A program made the translations under genes and the position numbers. The notes below the pieces were generated by a model, which was not told the DNA's origin, made no database searches, and saw only the letters and a program-made list of their open reading frames with translations. DNA of 64,000 bases, taken from Cyclospora cayetanensis (Eukaryota; Apicomplexa; Conoidasida; Eucoccidiorida; Eimeriidae). Shown piece by piece: positions 11,693 through 22,757 of this stretch (its first letter is position 1; each line of letters begins with the position of its first letter). The stretch is taken from NCBI RefSeq assembly GCF_002999335.1, contig NW_020312071.1:50514-114513 (forward strand), written 5' to 3'.

Positions 11693-14600
11693 TCACTTCC
11701 CCATAAAGTAGCAGACGCCATTTAGATTTTGGATGGGCGTCGCGACGGGAGACATGACAGCCCTTTCGAACCAGACCCTGTGGTTATCGCTCTTGCGTGT
11801 GATAGCCAGCACCAGCTCTTGCTGTTTGCGCAGTGGCAGCGGCTGCCGCAGCAGCAGCAGCGCAGGAAACCACGAGACCATATCTTTTGTGCAGCAGCGG
11901 GGGTCTATGGAAAGGGACACATCTCTGTAAAGGCAGCAGAAGAAATAACCCAAGAAGCCGTGCACTGTGCAGTCGCTCTTGAGGGACCACTGCAGCAGGC
12001 ATACTCGATCTGAGGGGTCGCCCTGTGCCCCGGCGGCTCCTGTTGTTACAGCAGTACTGGACAGGCAAAAGGGAGACGCAAAGTCTACTCCACACCGTTC
12101 TGCTTCTGCATTGGCGGCTGGCGCTGCTGCATCGCCCTCTGCGGTGGTCTCTGCTGCTGGCGTTCCGAGGATGTACTCTGTAAATGCGTGCATGCGCTTG
12201 GCAGCAGCAGACGTGGCGAAGGGTGCTACCAATGGGTTTGGGTGCTGAAACGCGAAGCACGAGCGAGGCCCTTCCCTTGAAGGCCTGAAGATGCCGTGGG
12301 GATAGACCACGAACATGGCGTCTAGCTGATGCGTATCGCCATAGGCAGCGGCTGCAGCGGCATGCAGCAGCGGACACGAGACAGGCTCAAGGGAAGAAAC
12401 ATACGCCGCTGGGATGGAGATGCCTTCAGCCTTCAGCAGCAGCTGCTGTGCGCCGTCTATACACTCCGGCGATAACTCATTGTCTCCCAAAGACCCCAAC
12501 AGCTCGGAGACCATAATGTCGCAGCGGGCGCTCCCCGCGGGTGGAAGCGGTGCGGCTGTTACAGCTCCCTTCCCAATCGCCGCAGCACGTGCTGCAGCCC
12601 GAGCTACCGCTGCTGCAGTTTCTGGCTTCCTAATGTCGCCAGCCACAACGGCAACCTGCCGCCAAGCAGCGCATGCATCGTGCTGCTGCCGATCCATGAG
12701 CGCGTACAGCGCCTGCGGATTCTTCTCGATTGCGGCTACAAAATAGAAACAAGGCGGCACACCGACTTTGCGCAGCGCGTCCAACGCTGCCTGCACCAAA
12801 GGCCCCCTACCAGCACCCACCACATAGACTGCGATTCGGGGCCAGTCATCGCTGCCCTCCTGCACTTCCTGCTGCTGTTGGTCCAGTGCAGAAGAAGAGG
12901 TCAATGTGGACGGGCGAATAGCGGCTGCCTCTGCTGCCCTGATTGCTCTTGCTGCTGCCCTGAGGTGGGCGTGCATCTCTGCTGGAGGGCGGTACCCTAA
13001 GTACTCTGCTTCGCTTCCAAAGCGAACATCCTTAAGGAAGGCGAGGCACGAGAAACGGCCCATCGCCGTCTTGTATTGCGGGGAGTCTTCGATCAGCGGC
13101 GCCGCGTCAGATGCCGCTGCTTCTGACTTCGCTGCAGCCGTACGAATGCCGTTGCTTTGACGGCTGCTCTGGCGCTGCCGTTGTCGCTGCTGCCGCTGCA
13201 GCAGCGGGAAGTTGGCCTCTGAGATGTACAGGCAATTAGGATTGTTCAAGGCAGTCGTGATGCCATAAGGATTCTTGCAGGGCTGCTGCTGCTGCTGGCG
13301 CTGTGGTTGCTGCTCATCGTCGCTGCTGTTGCTGCTTCTGCTGAGGCTGCGGCTGCTGCTGCCGCAAGGTGACCTCTGGCTCCTCCTCCGCTTCCCCACG
13401 GGCTTGCCTCGGCGCTGTGCTTGCTGTTGCTCCTGGTGGATGTCGTCCAGACCCAAGAGATCAATCAGGCGGCGATAAATAGCTTGCGAATAGAGCCTGT
13501 ACTTAGTCGCATCGCGTTCAAAGACCTGAACGCACACCCTCGTTCAGCCTTTCGTGGGGGCGTGTGGCAGTGCTTGCCTCCATGGAATTTTCAGCAGCCG
13601 CTCGTCGGCAGTAGCGGAGGCAGCCTCTCGCTACAAGGGAACAAGAGAGATAGAGAGACTCTGCTGGACAGAAGATGCGTGGGGAGAGGCGGCGAGGGAG
13701 CACAAGCACGCAAGGTTAAGGCACTCTTACAGGAGACCAGGGGCAAAGGCTTCCCCATAGACATACCTCGTAGCTGCACGCGTTTAAGTCATCTGCCAAA
13801 GGTTGCATGGGGATTTGGAGGGTGTTGCGATGGCCTCTAGAGAAGAGCAGAGACGGCGGCAGAGGAGGGAGCATTTGGAAGGACTGCTGAATGCATCGCA
13901 CGAATGGCAGCAGCTCTTTGTAAACACAAAGCCTGCTGCCGTTGTTGTCGCTGCTGCTTTGACTGCTGCTGTTGCTGTTCACACCAAAGCTGCTGCCAAG
14001 GCTGCTGAGCTTTGCCAGCCACCCGACTTCATTGTTGGAGCTGTTGGTGATGCCGCTGTTGCTTAGGAGGTCCTTGTGCTCTACAACAGCTCGCTTCGAC
14101 TGGAGAGCACCAACACCAGCTGCAGTTGCTGCTGCTTCTGCCTCTGATTTTGGTGTTGACGCCGCTGTCTCTGCTTCCGCCTCACGGTCGTCAATAAGGA
14201 CTAGACGCACCCGAAGCTCTGCACAGCGGAGTAGGAAGGTGAGATGCTGCCGCAGAAGCGTCACATCTGGCTGTTGCTGCAGCTGCATGAAAATGCTTGT
14301 GGGAATCAAGACACACCGCAGAGGTTCTGCTAGCCATCTCTGCAGCACGAGCTCCGAGGGAAGGTCTTCTGTCAGCTGCAGAGCCACGCCCAGGTGAATA
14401 GACACTCCAACTGTCTGCTGCAGGAAGGACCATTGCTCCCAGGGGTCTAGCAGGTGCTCTTCTTCGTCATCGTCTCCCTGGTGTTGCTGCTGCTGCTTGC
14501 TGGCAGTGGAAGCTGCGGCAGTGGCAAAGCCCTCATTCAGCAAGGCGAGCTGCTGCAGCTCCTGCAAGACTGCCGCAGCCACTGCTGCTTCAGGTGTCTT

Positions 14601-16080
14601 TGCACCTAGAGCTAAAGCGTCGCGCCTTGCTGCTGCTGCCGCGGCTGCCGCGGCTGTTGGCTTGCTGTACTGCAGTGGGAGCCGTATCCAGAATGTTGGG
14701 GGCTGCAGCTGAGACAGCCACGCCTTAATGACTCTGCAGCAACACGAGCAGCCGCAGCAGCACGCAAACCCTCCTCACGAACAGACGTACAGCGCGCGAA
14801 GCGAGCCTGTCAGCAGGCATGGCTCAGTCGCAGAGGATTACACAGCTAGCAGTCTCAACAAATCCTTTTGGCATGGCAGACAGCAGCAGCAGCAAAGACC
14901 TCATAAGAGCGCCTGTCACAGCGCATACACACCTTGCCAAGAGAAGGGGTTTCCTAGTGGTTGGTGGTGGCAGAATGATGGCTTGTAGGTTTAGATGCGC
15001 AGCAAAGGAAATCTCAGCGTGCAATCGCCGCATATGAAAGCCGCTGCTGAGAAAGGGGGAGGTTGATGCGGCTGCGGCTAGCTGCAACAGCTGCTCTTCC
15101 TGCTCTGGCCCGTTATCAAACTCCTGCTGCTGCTGCTGCTGCTGCTGTTGCTGTTGTTGGTCTGCCTGCCTTTGCAGCATCTCACTCGCTGCTGCGAAGC
15201 TATCGGTGTACAGGCGTCCTAGACGTTCGTGAATCTTGGCAGCGGGAAGGTCCTCCTGCGCTTCCAATTGTTGCTGCAGTTGCTCCAGTTGAAGCTGCTG
15301 CTCCTGTTGCTGCCTCGGCGACTTGGCATCAGACTTTGATTCCTGCTGCAGCATCAGTAATTTTTTTTGCAGCGACTCACGCCGAAGGAGCAGTTGCCGC
15401 CTCTTAAGGAACCTGTAAATGCGCTGGAGCCTCGCGGCGATACAGCTGCCTCCATACCTAGAATCGGCTGCCATCACGACGCTGGACTCCTCGTTGCTGC
15501 TGTCGTTGCTACTGCTGCAGTCTGGGTGTATCCAAATGGAGGTGCATCCGATGACAGAGCTGACCCAGTCTGCACAGCGCAGATGCAGATCGCTGAGACC
15601 TAGGGGTGTGAAGGAGGGGAAGGAAAAGCAGCCGCCTCCTAGCCAAGGATCGGCTGTTGCATCCAGCGTTGTTGCGACGGCGGATGCTTGTGCCTCTACC
15701 CTTGGCGCCGATGCTCCTGAAATTCGCGCGGAAACAGCCGATCTGGCCGCAGCAGCCGCCAGGCGCTCCAGTATATCCCCATTGGGGTCTGCAAGCGGCA
15801 GTAGCACAAAATCCAGGGGGAGAAATTGTTTCACACTGGCGATGAACTGAGCGATGTCCTCCACCTCTATGCTGCTGCGGTTGTTCCCCGTACACCCCGC
15901 GCACTCGCCGCAGCCGCTCCGATGCTGTTGCTGCAGCTGTGGCTGCTGCTGCTGCTTCGCAGGAAGAAGCCGCCGATTCAGGGAGAGCACCTTCCTGCGA
16001 GAAACGCGAATGCCCACGGGCTCAAGGCCGAGTAGCAGCTGGGTGGGCAAGGGCGATGTCTCAGGCATATGGAGGGGCAT
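11693..16080 (-). CDS. PRMT5: PRMT5 protein arginine methyltransferase, complete, three exons
   Basis: Type II methyltransferase that places symmetric dimethyl-arginine on substrates such as Sm proteins and histones, using S-adenosylmethionine. Exons are 16080-14900, 14733-13767 and 13525-11693; phases agree and give 1326 aa, about twice the usual length. The N-terminal TIM-barrel part lies in exon 1 and the start of exon 2. The pre-catalytic YEVFERDATKY segment spans the second intron and keeps the Phe typical of PRMT5. The SAM motif GAGRGP is near residue 953. The double-E segment SELLGSLGDNELSPEC is near 1056 and is followed by the Rossmann and beta-barrel parts, ending RVWFERAV...FMGK. 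Extra length comes from Gln, Ala and Ser runs between conserved blocks. Intron 1 uses AG|GTCTTT, chosen because it restores phase and the WIRLPL alignment. The ATG at 16080 is the first in frame. Confidence 0.95.
15121..15170. repeat. CTG/CAG triplet run in PRMT5 exon 1
   Basis: A nearly uninterrupted CTG run on the plus strand encodes poly-Gln on the minus strand. It sits between conserved parts of the PRMT5 N-terminal domain and is likely length-variable between strains. Confidence 0.9.
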
Positions 16081-16674
16081 CTTCGAGCTGCTCTTGCTTC
16101 TACCTACACACGCTGCACGCGCATGCGTGTGCGCTGCTGCGCACGCGCGGCCGGAGGGGGTTTCGGCCGCGTGGGAGCGAGTAATAGCGTGCAGTCCGCT
16201 GCAGAACGTGCCAGAAAGGGTGGTCGTCCGTTAAAAGGGGGGAGGAGGGCAGTCGCTGTAGCTGCTTGCTTCGTGGATCGACAAGCAGGGCCCCTTGCAT
16301 CGGCGGAGGGAAGGGCCGTGGGAGGAAAACTGTCCAATTCCCTGGTCTCGCGGAGCGCTGTCAGCAGAAAAAAATTGCTAAGAGATTAAGGCGAATAACC
16401 GGCCGAAAGTACGCAGAAAAAGACTCTGAGAGTTCTCAGTATGACCCCACCGTCCGTGCTGGGGGGTGGCCCCCTCTAAGACCCCGCCTGCCCCAGTGCC
16501 TGTCTCACTAGATTAAGGCCTCGTTCGCTGGCGCTACTTGCCACAGGTTCCTTCTTTTGCAAGCAGACTCTAGAGACGGAGACGGCTAATTCGGAGGGCG
16601 CGGTATGGCGGATTGGAAGGGAGGCCGTGGGCGCTGCACGCGGCAGGAGAGGAAGGGAGTCGTCGGCTCGAGAC
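16081..16674. other. PRMT5 upstream region, no supported gene
   Basis: This interval separates the PRMT5 start from the stop codon of the next minus-strand gene. It is GC-rich next to PRMT5 (16110-16180) and should hold the PRMT5 promoter and the neighbour's 3' UTR. The overlapping short frames have no family resemblance and shift phase repeatedly. Confidence 0.55.
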
Positions 16675-18362
16675 TCAACGCGCGCCTACTGAGCCAAGCT
16701 CAGAAAAAACACGATTTTCGCGTACTCCTTCTATTTTAGCATCGATTGTAGGCCTGCAGCTCATCCAAGCGATGAGTTCTGGGTCGGCATGGGGCACACG
16801 CCTTCGCATCACCACCACATTCATACTCCCACCAAAAATCCTCACCAAAATGGCAACTGGAAACCCCCGGTAGGGGCTGCGGCGGTGCAGCTGCTGTTGC
16901 TTCTTGCTGCGTAGCACGACGCCCTCTTTGAGCAGCTGTATTTCAATCCCGCGGCGCGTGCGCAGCGAGGAAGCAACGGGCAACACCACATGAAGGTAAC
17001 TCAAAGAAAAAACCAAAAAAGCCGTTAGCCGTACAACCAGACTTACAAGGCTGGTGCAGCTTCATGCAGTGTAAACGTGCAGTCCAGTCAACTGTGAAAA
17101 GGCATTCTCAGGGGGTCATTGCAGTTCAGTACACTGCCGACACGCCTATGTGCGTACTGACTGCAGAACTAGGGCACTAGATGGGTAGCGCGCGTAATTT
17201 AGGCAAAAGCCTTATTAAAGCGCAGTCGCTACTTGGGCTTTTATACGTTTGGCGAGCCGTTGCTGCCGCGCTGGAGCATCGGTTTAGCTATATGAATCGC
17301 TATTCCGGCTAATTGCTACACAACTCAGCGTCGTGGACCATACTCTACGTGAAACTAAGACCCAACACTCGCAAAATTCAGAAATATTTCTTCCACTAAC
17401 CGGAAATGCTGTCAGGAGTCAAAGCCCTTCGCGAGCCAATATAAGCCTCTCACTTGCGTGCCCAATTGGGTTAATTTACTAGGCGGCTACCTCGACAGAG
17501 GATCGCGCACAGCCAGCTGCTCACGCGGCTACCTAAATGGACCAACGGAAGAGCCCGCGCCGGCAAGCTTTTCATGCGGCTAGCCAGGCAGCCAAGGGAG
17601 CATACAACTGTAGGCAAGGATGGCTGTCTGACGGCCTCACCACACGTGGAGCTTGAGCGCTGGTGTGCATAGCTAGCTAGATGGCTAACCAGTTTATCAG
17701 GATTCTACGCAATCGCTTATATGTACACCGGCGAACAACACAAATAAAGCCAACTGGGGAGATGAAGAACTGCAGGATCGCCGGGCATTCGCAAACTCGG
17801 TGTCAAATATCATACTACCTGACTAAACTGACGTCGCGAGCTATCTCTATGGTGAGTGATCGTAGTTTGGAGACGAAAATGCCAACGACAACGGCCCTGC
17901 CGTTCACTACTGGGCCCCTGCTGCTCGCTGCGGCTAGTTCTGCGCGCTAGTCCGGGGGGGCACACATAGCAACCACTGCTGAACACATAGCTGCTTACGC
18001 CTGCGAATCGGATGCAGCGGAGAGCTGTTGCGACAGTGCATCTACACTGGTGGTTCTAGGGCTGCTTGGCTGTGCCAACGGCGTCCCCCCTGTGTGAAGG
18101 AAGAGAGAAGTATCCATATCTTTTACCCCCGAGGCAGATAGCTGCAGCACTTGGTCCCGGCCTCTCTCAAATACCTCCTCTATCCACGACCTTCGCAACA
18201 CACAGCACCCCACACCGCGCTTCTGCCACCACGCGTGCTCTTGCAGTTGCTGCCGTTGTTGCAAAGAAGTTACCAGGCACGTACACCCCGGTAGCAGCCC
18301 ACTAACCCAGCGCACAGGGCGCGTGCTCCATCTGTATCGAGAAGTCCGCACAGCCGTAACGA
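16675..18362 (-). CDS. C-terminal exons of a possible BRCT-domain protein
   Basis: Two exons join in phase: about 18362-17999 (donor CAGGC|GTAAGC) and 16999-16675 (acceptor GGTTTTTTCTTTGAG), ending in a stop. The first reads LPGCTCLVTS, then a helix and KRGVGCCVLRRSWIEEVFERG. That is the layout of a BRCT phosphopeptide-binding module: strand THLV-like, helix, strand, then Trp followed by an acidic helix. The second exon holds YLHVVLPVAS and a basic, unassigned tail. BRCT domains occur in DNA-damage and cell-cycle proteins and in FCP1-type phosphatases. No catalytic domain was found upstream, so the parent protein is unknown. An open stretch near 19097-18801 may be an earlier exon, but it could not be joined. 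Confidence 0.45.
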
Positions 18363-19739
18363 CTCCAGCAGAACAAACAGGTTGGATTATTATGGCTTAG
18401 ACATTGTTCGGGTCCTACAGTTGATGTACCTGAGGTCGGCATCGTCAATCTTCTTTAGTGAGCCACCTCCAGTCTCTGAATGCGGGCAGCAACACAGCAG
18501 GAGATGGCTAGGATAAGAAACAAGGCAACAAAAGGGGTAAGTTTTCTCCTTAGGCCTTGGAGATCCCGGTTGAAACGCTTCCCCGGGTGCAGGGATAGAC
18601 GCCCTACCACAATTGTCGAATGATACGGGGATTGAGGCTTATTGAGCCAGTAAGACTAGTTGGTGGTAAATAGCGTTCGTGCGGAGTGAGTCTAGGCAGT
18701 GTGTGGCTTGGCGAGAGGCTCAGGGTGATAAACCTTTTTGTTCCGTTACACTGCACGCTAGAAACCATGGGCAAAAATCTGGAAGTAAGGATCTGGTGTA
18801 TCATCTTGTGTGGAGTCTCTTAGTACCAAGAATCTCGAGTCGTCCTCTGCCGGCTTGTACAGTTTCAATCAGTTGCAGAGAGTCTTCAAGCTGCTTCCGT
18901 TGGCCACGGGAATCTGCTGCCTGCACCAAAAGGACATATGGCCACTTCTTGAGGGAGTACGTAGACGCTGAAGCGAAGAAGCTGCGATGGGCCTCTTGAG
19001 CAGGAAACAACAGCAGCTGCAACGCAAAGCACCGAGGCAGAAGGAAGAACACAGGTATGCAGTCACGCAGGGAGAGGAAGATTGTGTCCCTGAGCACCTA
19101 AATACTGGGCCTGCTGCTGCTAAATGGTGGCATTTGAGGCTAAGCAAGATCATCAAGGGGAATACAGAGAGGGCCTGCCGTAGGAGGTGAATCAATGAAG
19201 GCATAAAAAGAAGTTGGCGCGTACAGCGAACCATGCCAAAAGCCACAAGAAAAATTTACATATACATTGGCTCAACATCAGTGAATGAAGAAGCACGAAA
19301 GAAGCCACTTGGCACAGGGGGGGACACAGAGCTGGCAAAGAGCCAGAAGCACAAGGGCTGAGAGGCACCGAGCAACAAGGACGCGCCACGGTACTCCTTG
19401 CGGCTTCATCCTACCTGCAGCCCGCAACCGAGAATTTGAATGCCAGCATACGGCCCTAAACGACCATACTGACAGGGTCAGAGGCACGGGATAGAGAAGC
19501 CGAGAGAGCCGAGGGAGAAAAAGCAAGAAATCAGAAAGATGACACACCATACGCGCAGACCCGCAAAGAGGATGACAGGAGGGCAGGCAGAAAACGAAAG
19601 GGACGTCGAGATATGTGCAATGTACTAGCGGCAACTTGGGAATCGACATGTGAAACAGAACCACAGAGCCGAAGGAAGACGCCACGATCGCATTAGGGCG
19701 AAACATTGTGAAGGCCTTCATGGCGCGGTTGCGCGCTAC
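18363..19739. other. Unassigned interval with open minus-strand stretches
   Basis: Open minus-strand stretches at 19097-18801 (reading ASTYSLKKWPYVLLVQAAD) and 19733-19278 may be exons of the flanking minus-strand genes. Neither has a join supported by both phase and similarity. The remainder (18360-18800) shows no coding signal. Confidence 0.4.
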
Positions 19740-20665
19740 AGAGAGCATCAGATGCGGAATGCCCAGAGATGCAAGAAACACCAACAAGGCGCCTAAAGCC
19801 AGCTGCAGCAGTACAAGAACCCAACACACTGCAAGAGCAACACCATCTGTACCCAAAGAATTGGGGGCCTGGGCATTTGCCAACTGCAGCAACAGGCAAA
19901 GCCGAAACCATGAACCCAACAACAGCAGCAGCCGCTGCAGCACCAGCAATGTGCAAAAGAGTGCCGCTGAGCCAAGTATAATGGTGTCGAGCTAGAAGCA
20001 GCAACCGTAAGACACGACAACAATAACCAGGACGGCGATACTGCCTTACCGAGACACCCGTAACGACGCCTCCGATCCAAGGAGCAGCCGCAATCCAGCA
20101 TAGTCTGACACAATCGACAACACCACAAATACGGAAGTCCCATAACAAAGTGTAGCTCATAGACCGAGCTCCTTAATGCACCAGCAACAGAATGAGCGGC
20201 TTCAGCAGCACCCGCACGAGCACAGAGATGCTACAAACACAAGGATGACTGGCAGCAGCAGCCGCCGTTCCTGTCACACATGAATACATCCAACTATGCA
20301 CTAAGAGATGCATGTCCATTGCGGCAGCAAATGCAACTCCAGAAACGCAAAAAGGAACAACCTGCCCATAGACGCATGCGTTACGATCCTACTTACATAA
20401 TGGACGCAAGGAGACCGAGGAGAATAAACCCAACGGTGAGTGAAGAGAAAAAGACGACTTCCCTGAGCAGCAGCTCAGATGTATAGGCACCTCCTCGTGT
20501 GTTGCTGTACCCGTACAACCGGCGCAACTGCCGTGCAAGTGTACTGCGGGGGCCCGCATCGATGCTGGGGTAGCAAATCAGCACAGAAAACCAACGGGAG
20601 AAAAAGCATGGCATCAGATCCTTCGTAAACAATTCAGGTACGAGAATCGCAGCAGTGATACCCAA
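19740..20665 (-). CDS. Unidentified polytopic membrane protein, partial model
   Basis: Minus-strand exons with several hydrophobic segments. The exon from about 20665 ends at a strong donor (20397, TCCATTAT|GTAAGT) after VGFILLGLLASI. It joins in phase to 20155-20050 (YTLLWDFRICGVVDC, then WIGGVVTGVS), which ends at CTCG|GTAAGG. A further open stretch down to donor 19740 contains ALAVCWVLVLLQLALGALL and ASLGIPHLMLS, but its acceptor could not be fixed because three frames are open over the Leu/Ala-rich part. At least four membrane segments are likely. The loop YPSIDAGPRSTLARQLRRLY is hydrophilic and basic. I do not recognise the family. The start codon and 3' end were not found. Confidence 0.4.
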
Positions 20666-22757
20666 GGTTTGTTGAATAGTTAGGTCGTAGGGTCACTACT
20701 CCCTCTGCACAGCATCAGGAGCAGAAGCAGAGGGAGAAGCAGAAACAGCCATCACAATGGCATCCCACCCATGGAGGTGAAGGATCCTCAACGGTTTAAA
20801 GTCATGGCCCTCCTCCAGAAGCTGTGCTGTGGTTTTCTTCATTTGCTGCACCTGCTCCTATTCTCGTCGATGGAATTCTGGGAATTGTACAAAAACACCA
20901 CCAGACACCGACCCAAATGCCACGACCTTCGTCGCTGTGACTCTCGCTGTCGTAGCACTCCTTTGGTTTGCTGCTTCGCTTCTTCTAGCTCCTGCTGTTG
21001 CTGCTGCTGCTGCCGCTCGTGCCGCCGAGACACATACAGCCGGCGCTCCTACTTCTGTGTTGGTGCTTTGGTCTGCGCTTGATTCTGTGTGCGCTGTGCC
21101 TGTGCTTGTTTCTGCAGGCAGTTGTGATAAGGGGTCCTTCACAGAATGTGCAGCTGCCAGCGCTGCAGCTGCTCCTCCTCTGCCGGCTGAAGTATGGCTG
21201 CGGCTGCTCCTGGTGGCTCTGCTGCTCCAAGCAGGTTCAGGAAAATCTCTCAGCTTGCCAGGATACTAAAGATGTAGTCCCAATACTAACAAATCTAGTG
21301 TTGTCGCTGTAATGTGCAGCTGGGGGCTACCCCTCGACCGGGGGAGAAGTGTGTTCATGAACCCTTTCAGGGTTGCGCCGACGAGGTGGCGATGTTCTTG
21401 CAGAATTCACTGGCTGGTGCTGGGAAGGCTAGAGAAGGCGGAAATCTTGGAGTCTCGCGATGCTTGCAAGTACTGCCCGTCCTGGAGCAGCTACTGCCCG
21501 AAGACCTGCGACCATGATTGGTGTGGCAAATTTAGACATTGGCCCCATGGAACGAGTTTAAGCTCCACTAAAAACGGAGGCAAATTAAACTCCGTAGGGA
21601 CAGAGTTCCTTAAGGCTGCTGCTCCCGGCGCCGCTGCTGCAGCTGCTTCAGAGCAGACGCGGACTGCCCTAGGATGTCGCTTTGGGCTCCTGTTTTGCGC
21701 TTCCTCTCGAAAAACACTTGCGATTCTGCCTCCTTTGGTAGTTTCTGAGCCTTTAAATATGAATTCTAGCGACAGAAGCCGTATAGAAGCTCGCTACGCA
21801 GGTGCATCAGGCGTGGATGTGTGCCTATAAGAGAATCGTGTACCTGGCGGTCACCTCCCAAAGCACAACGGACATCGACGTGCACGAAGGAGGCTTGCCT
21901 TCGCATTCTCGACGGCTTATTGGTGGCGCTACCGCTTTGAAAAATTAAAGCTAAAACAGTGTATCGCAAAATGCAAAGGTGATGTGTACTTTTACTAGTA
22001 TAGATACATATTTTAGATGCGTGAGGATGCTGCGACGGTGGCGGAGTCTCGAGTCTCGTTAACAGAAAGTCCGCCCACGGCTAGCGATCCATCAAAGGGA
22101 ATAAACTCCAAAAGGCACAGCCCATATTCTAGGACCCTAATTTTCAGCGCGCTGACACTAAAGTTGAAGCGCACACAGAAGCCGCAAAACGGCATGTTGG
22201 CAAACGGCCTTGTTGATGTTTGTCCAGTCTGCAGCTGTGGTGTGATGGTGAGGAGGGTGGTTTGGGGGCCGTAGCATCTTTAAAGGCAGACTTACGCATG
22301 GTGTTGAGCACTGCAGGCTTATTATAGCCCGATCGTGTGACAAGGAAGTCATTTTTTTCGGGGCGCACGACTGAGAGCCTCGGAGACAATGCCTAAAGCC
22401 CGTTCCTAAGGCCTAAGCACTAGAGGAGAGTCTTGTGTTTCAGGGTATTTTAGGGAGAACTAATAAGAGATGCGGACGTCAAGGACGCTGAAGCTTCGGA
22501 GAGCAGACTCATCCCGTGTTCTCTCATACTGCGCAGTAGCAGCAGCCACTGCAGGCTTAGTAGTGTTAGCAGGTTTCTCTGCATCGGCTGCGGTCGCTGC
22601 AATCACCAGCTAAGCCAGCAGCAACTAAATGCACCCCGCACAGATTCGCTTCTGCTGTGGCAGCTGCACAGCACCTCATGCCTTGTGCTGCAGCGCCAGC
22701 CGGTATCCCCCAAGGTAAGTAGGAGGGACGGAGCAGCGTACACTGTGCTTCAAAGGG
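20666..22757. other. No confidently supported gene; hydrophobic plus-strand frames
   Basis: Plus-strand frames at 20829-21269 (hydrophobic, Ala/Leu-rich) and 21312-21830 (Cys-rich start reading CKYCPSWSSYCPKTC) are the best coding candidates. They are in different frames and no splice links them convincingly. From 21830 to 22757 nothing stands out. The interval should include the 3' UTR of the VPS13-like gene. Confidence 0.35.

Noticed and set aside
20829..21830. Surface-antigen (SAG-type) gene on the plus strand
   Set aside because: The Cys-rich patch and hydrophobic parts are in different frames, and the signal peptide, ordered cysteines and GPI-type tail expected for the family cannot be assembled.
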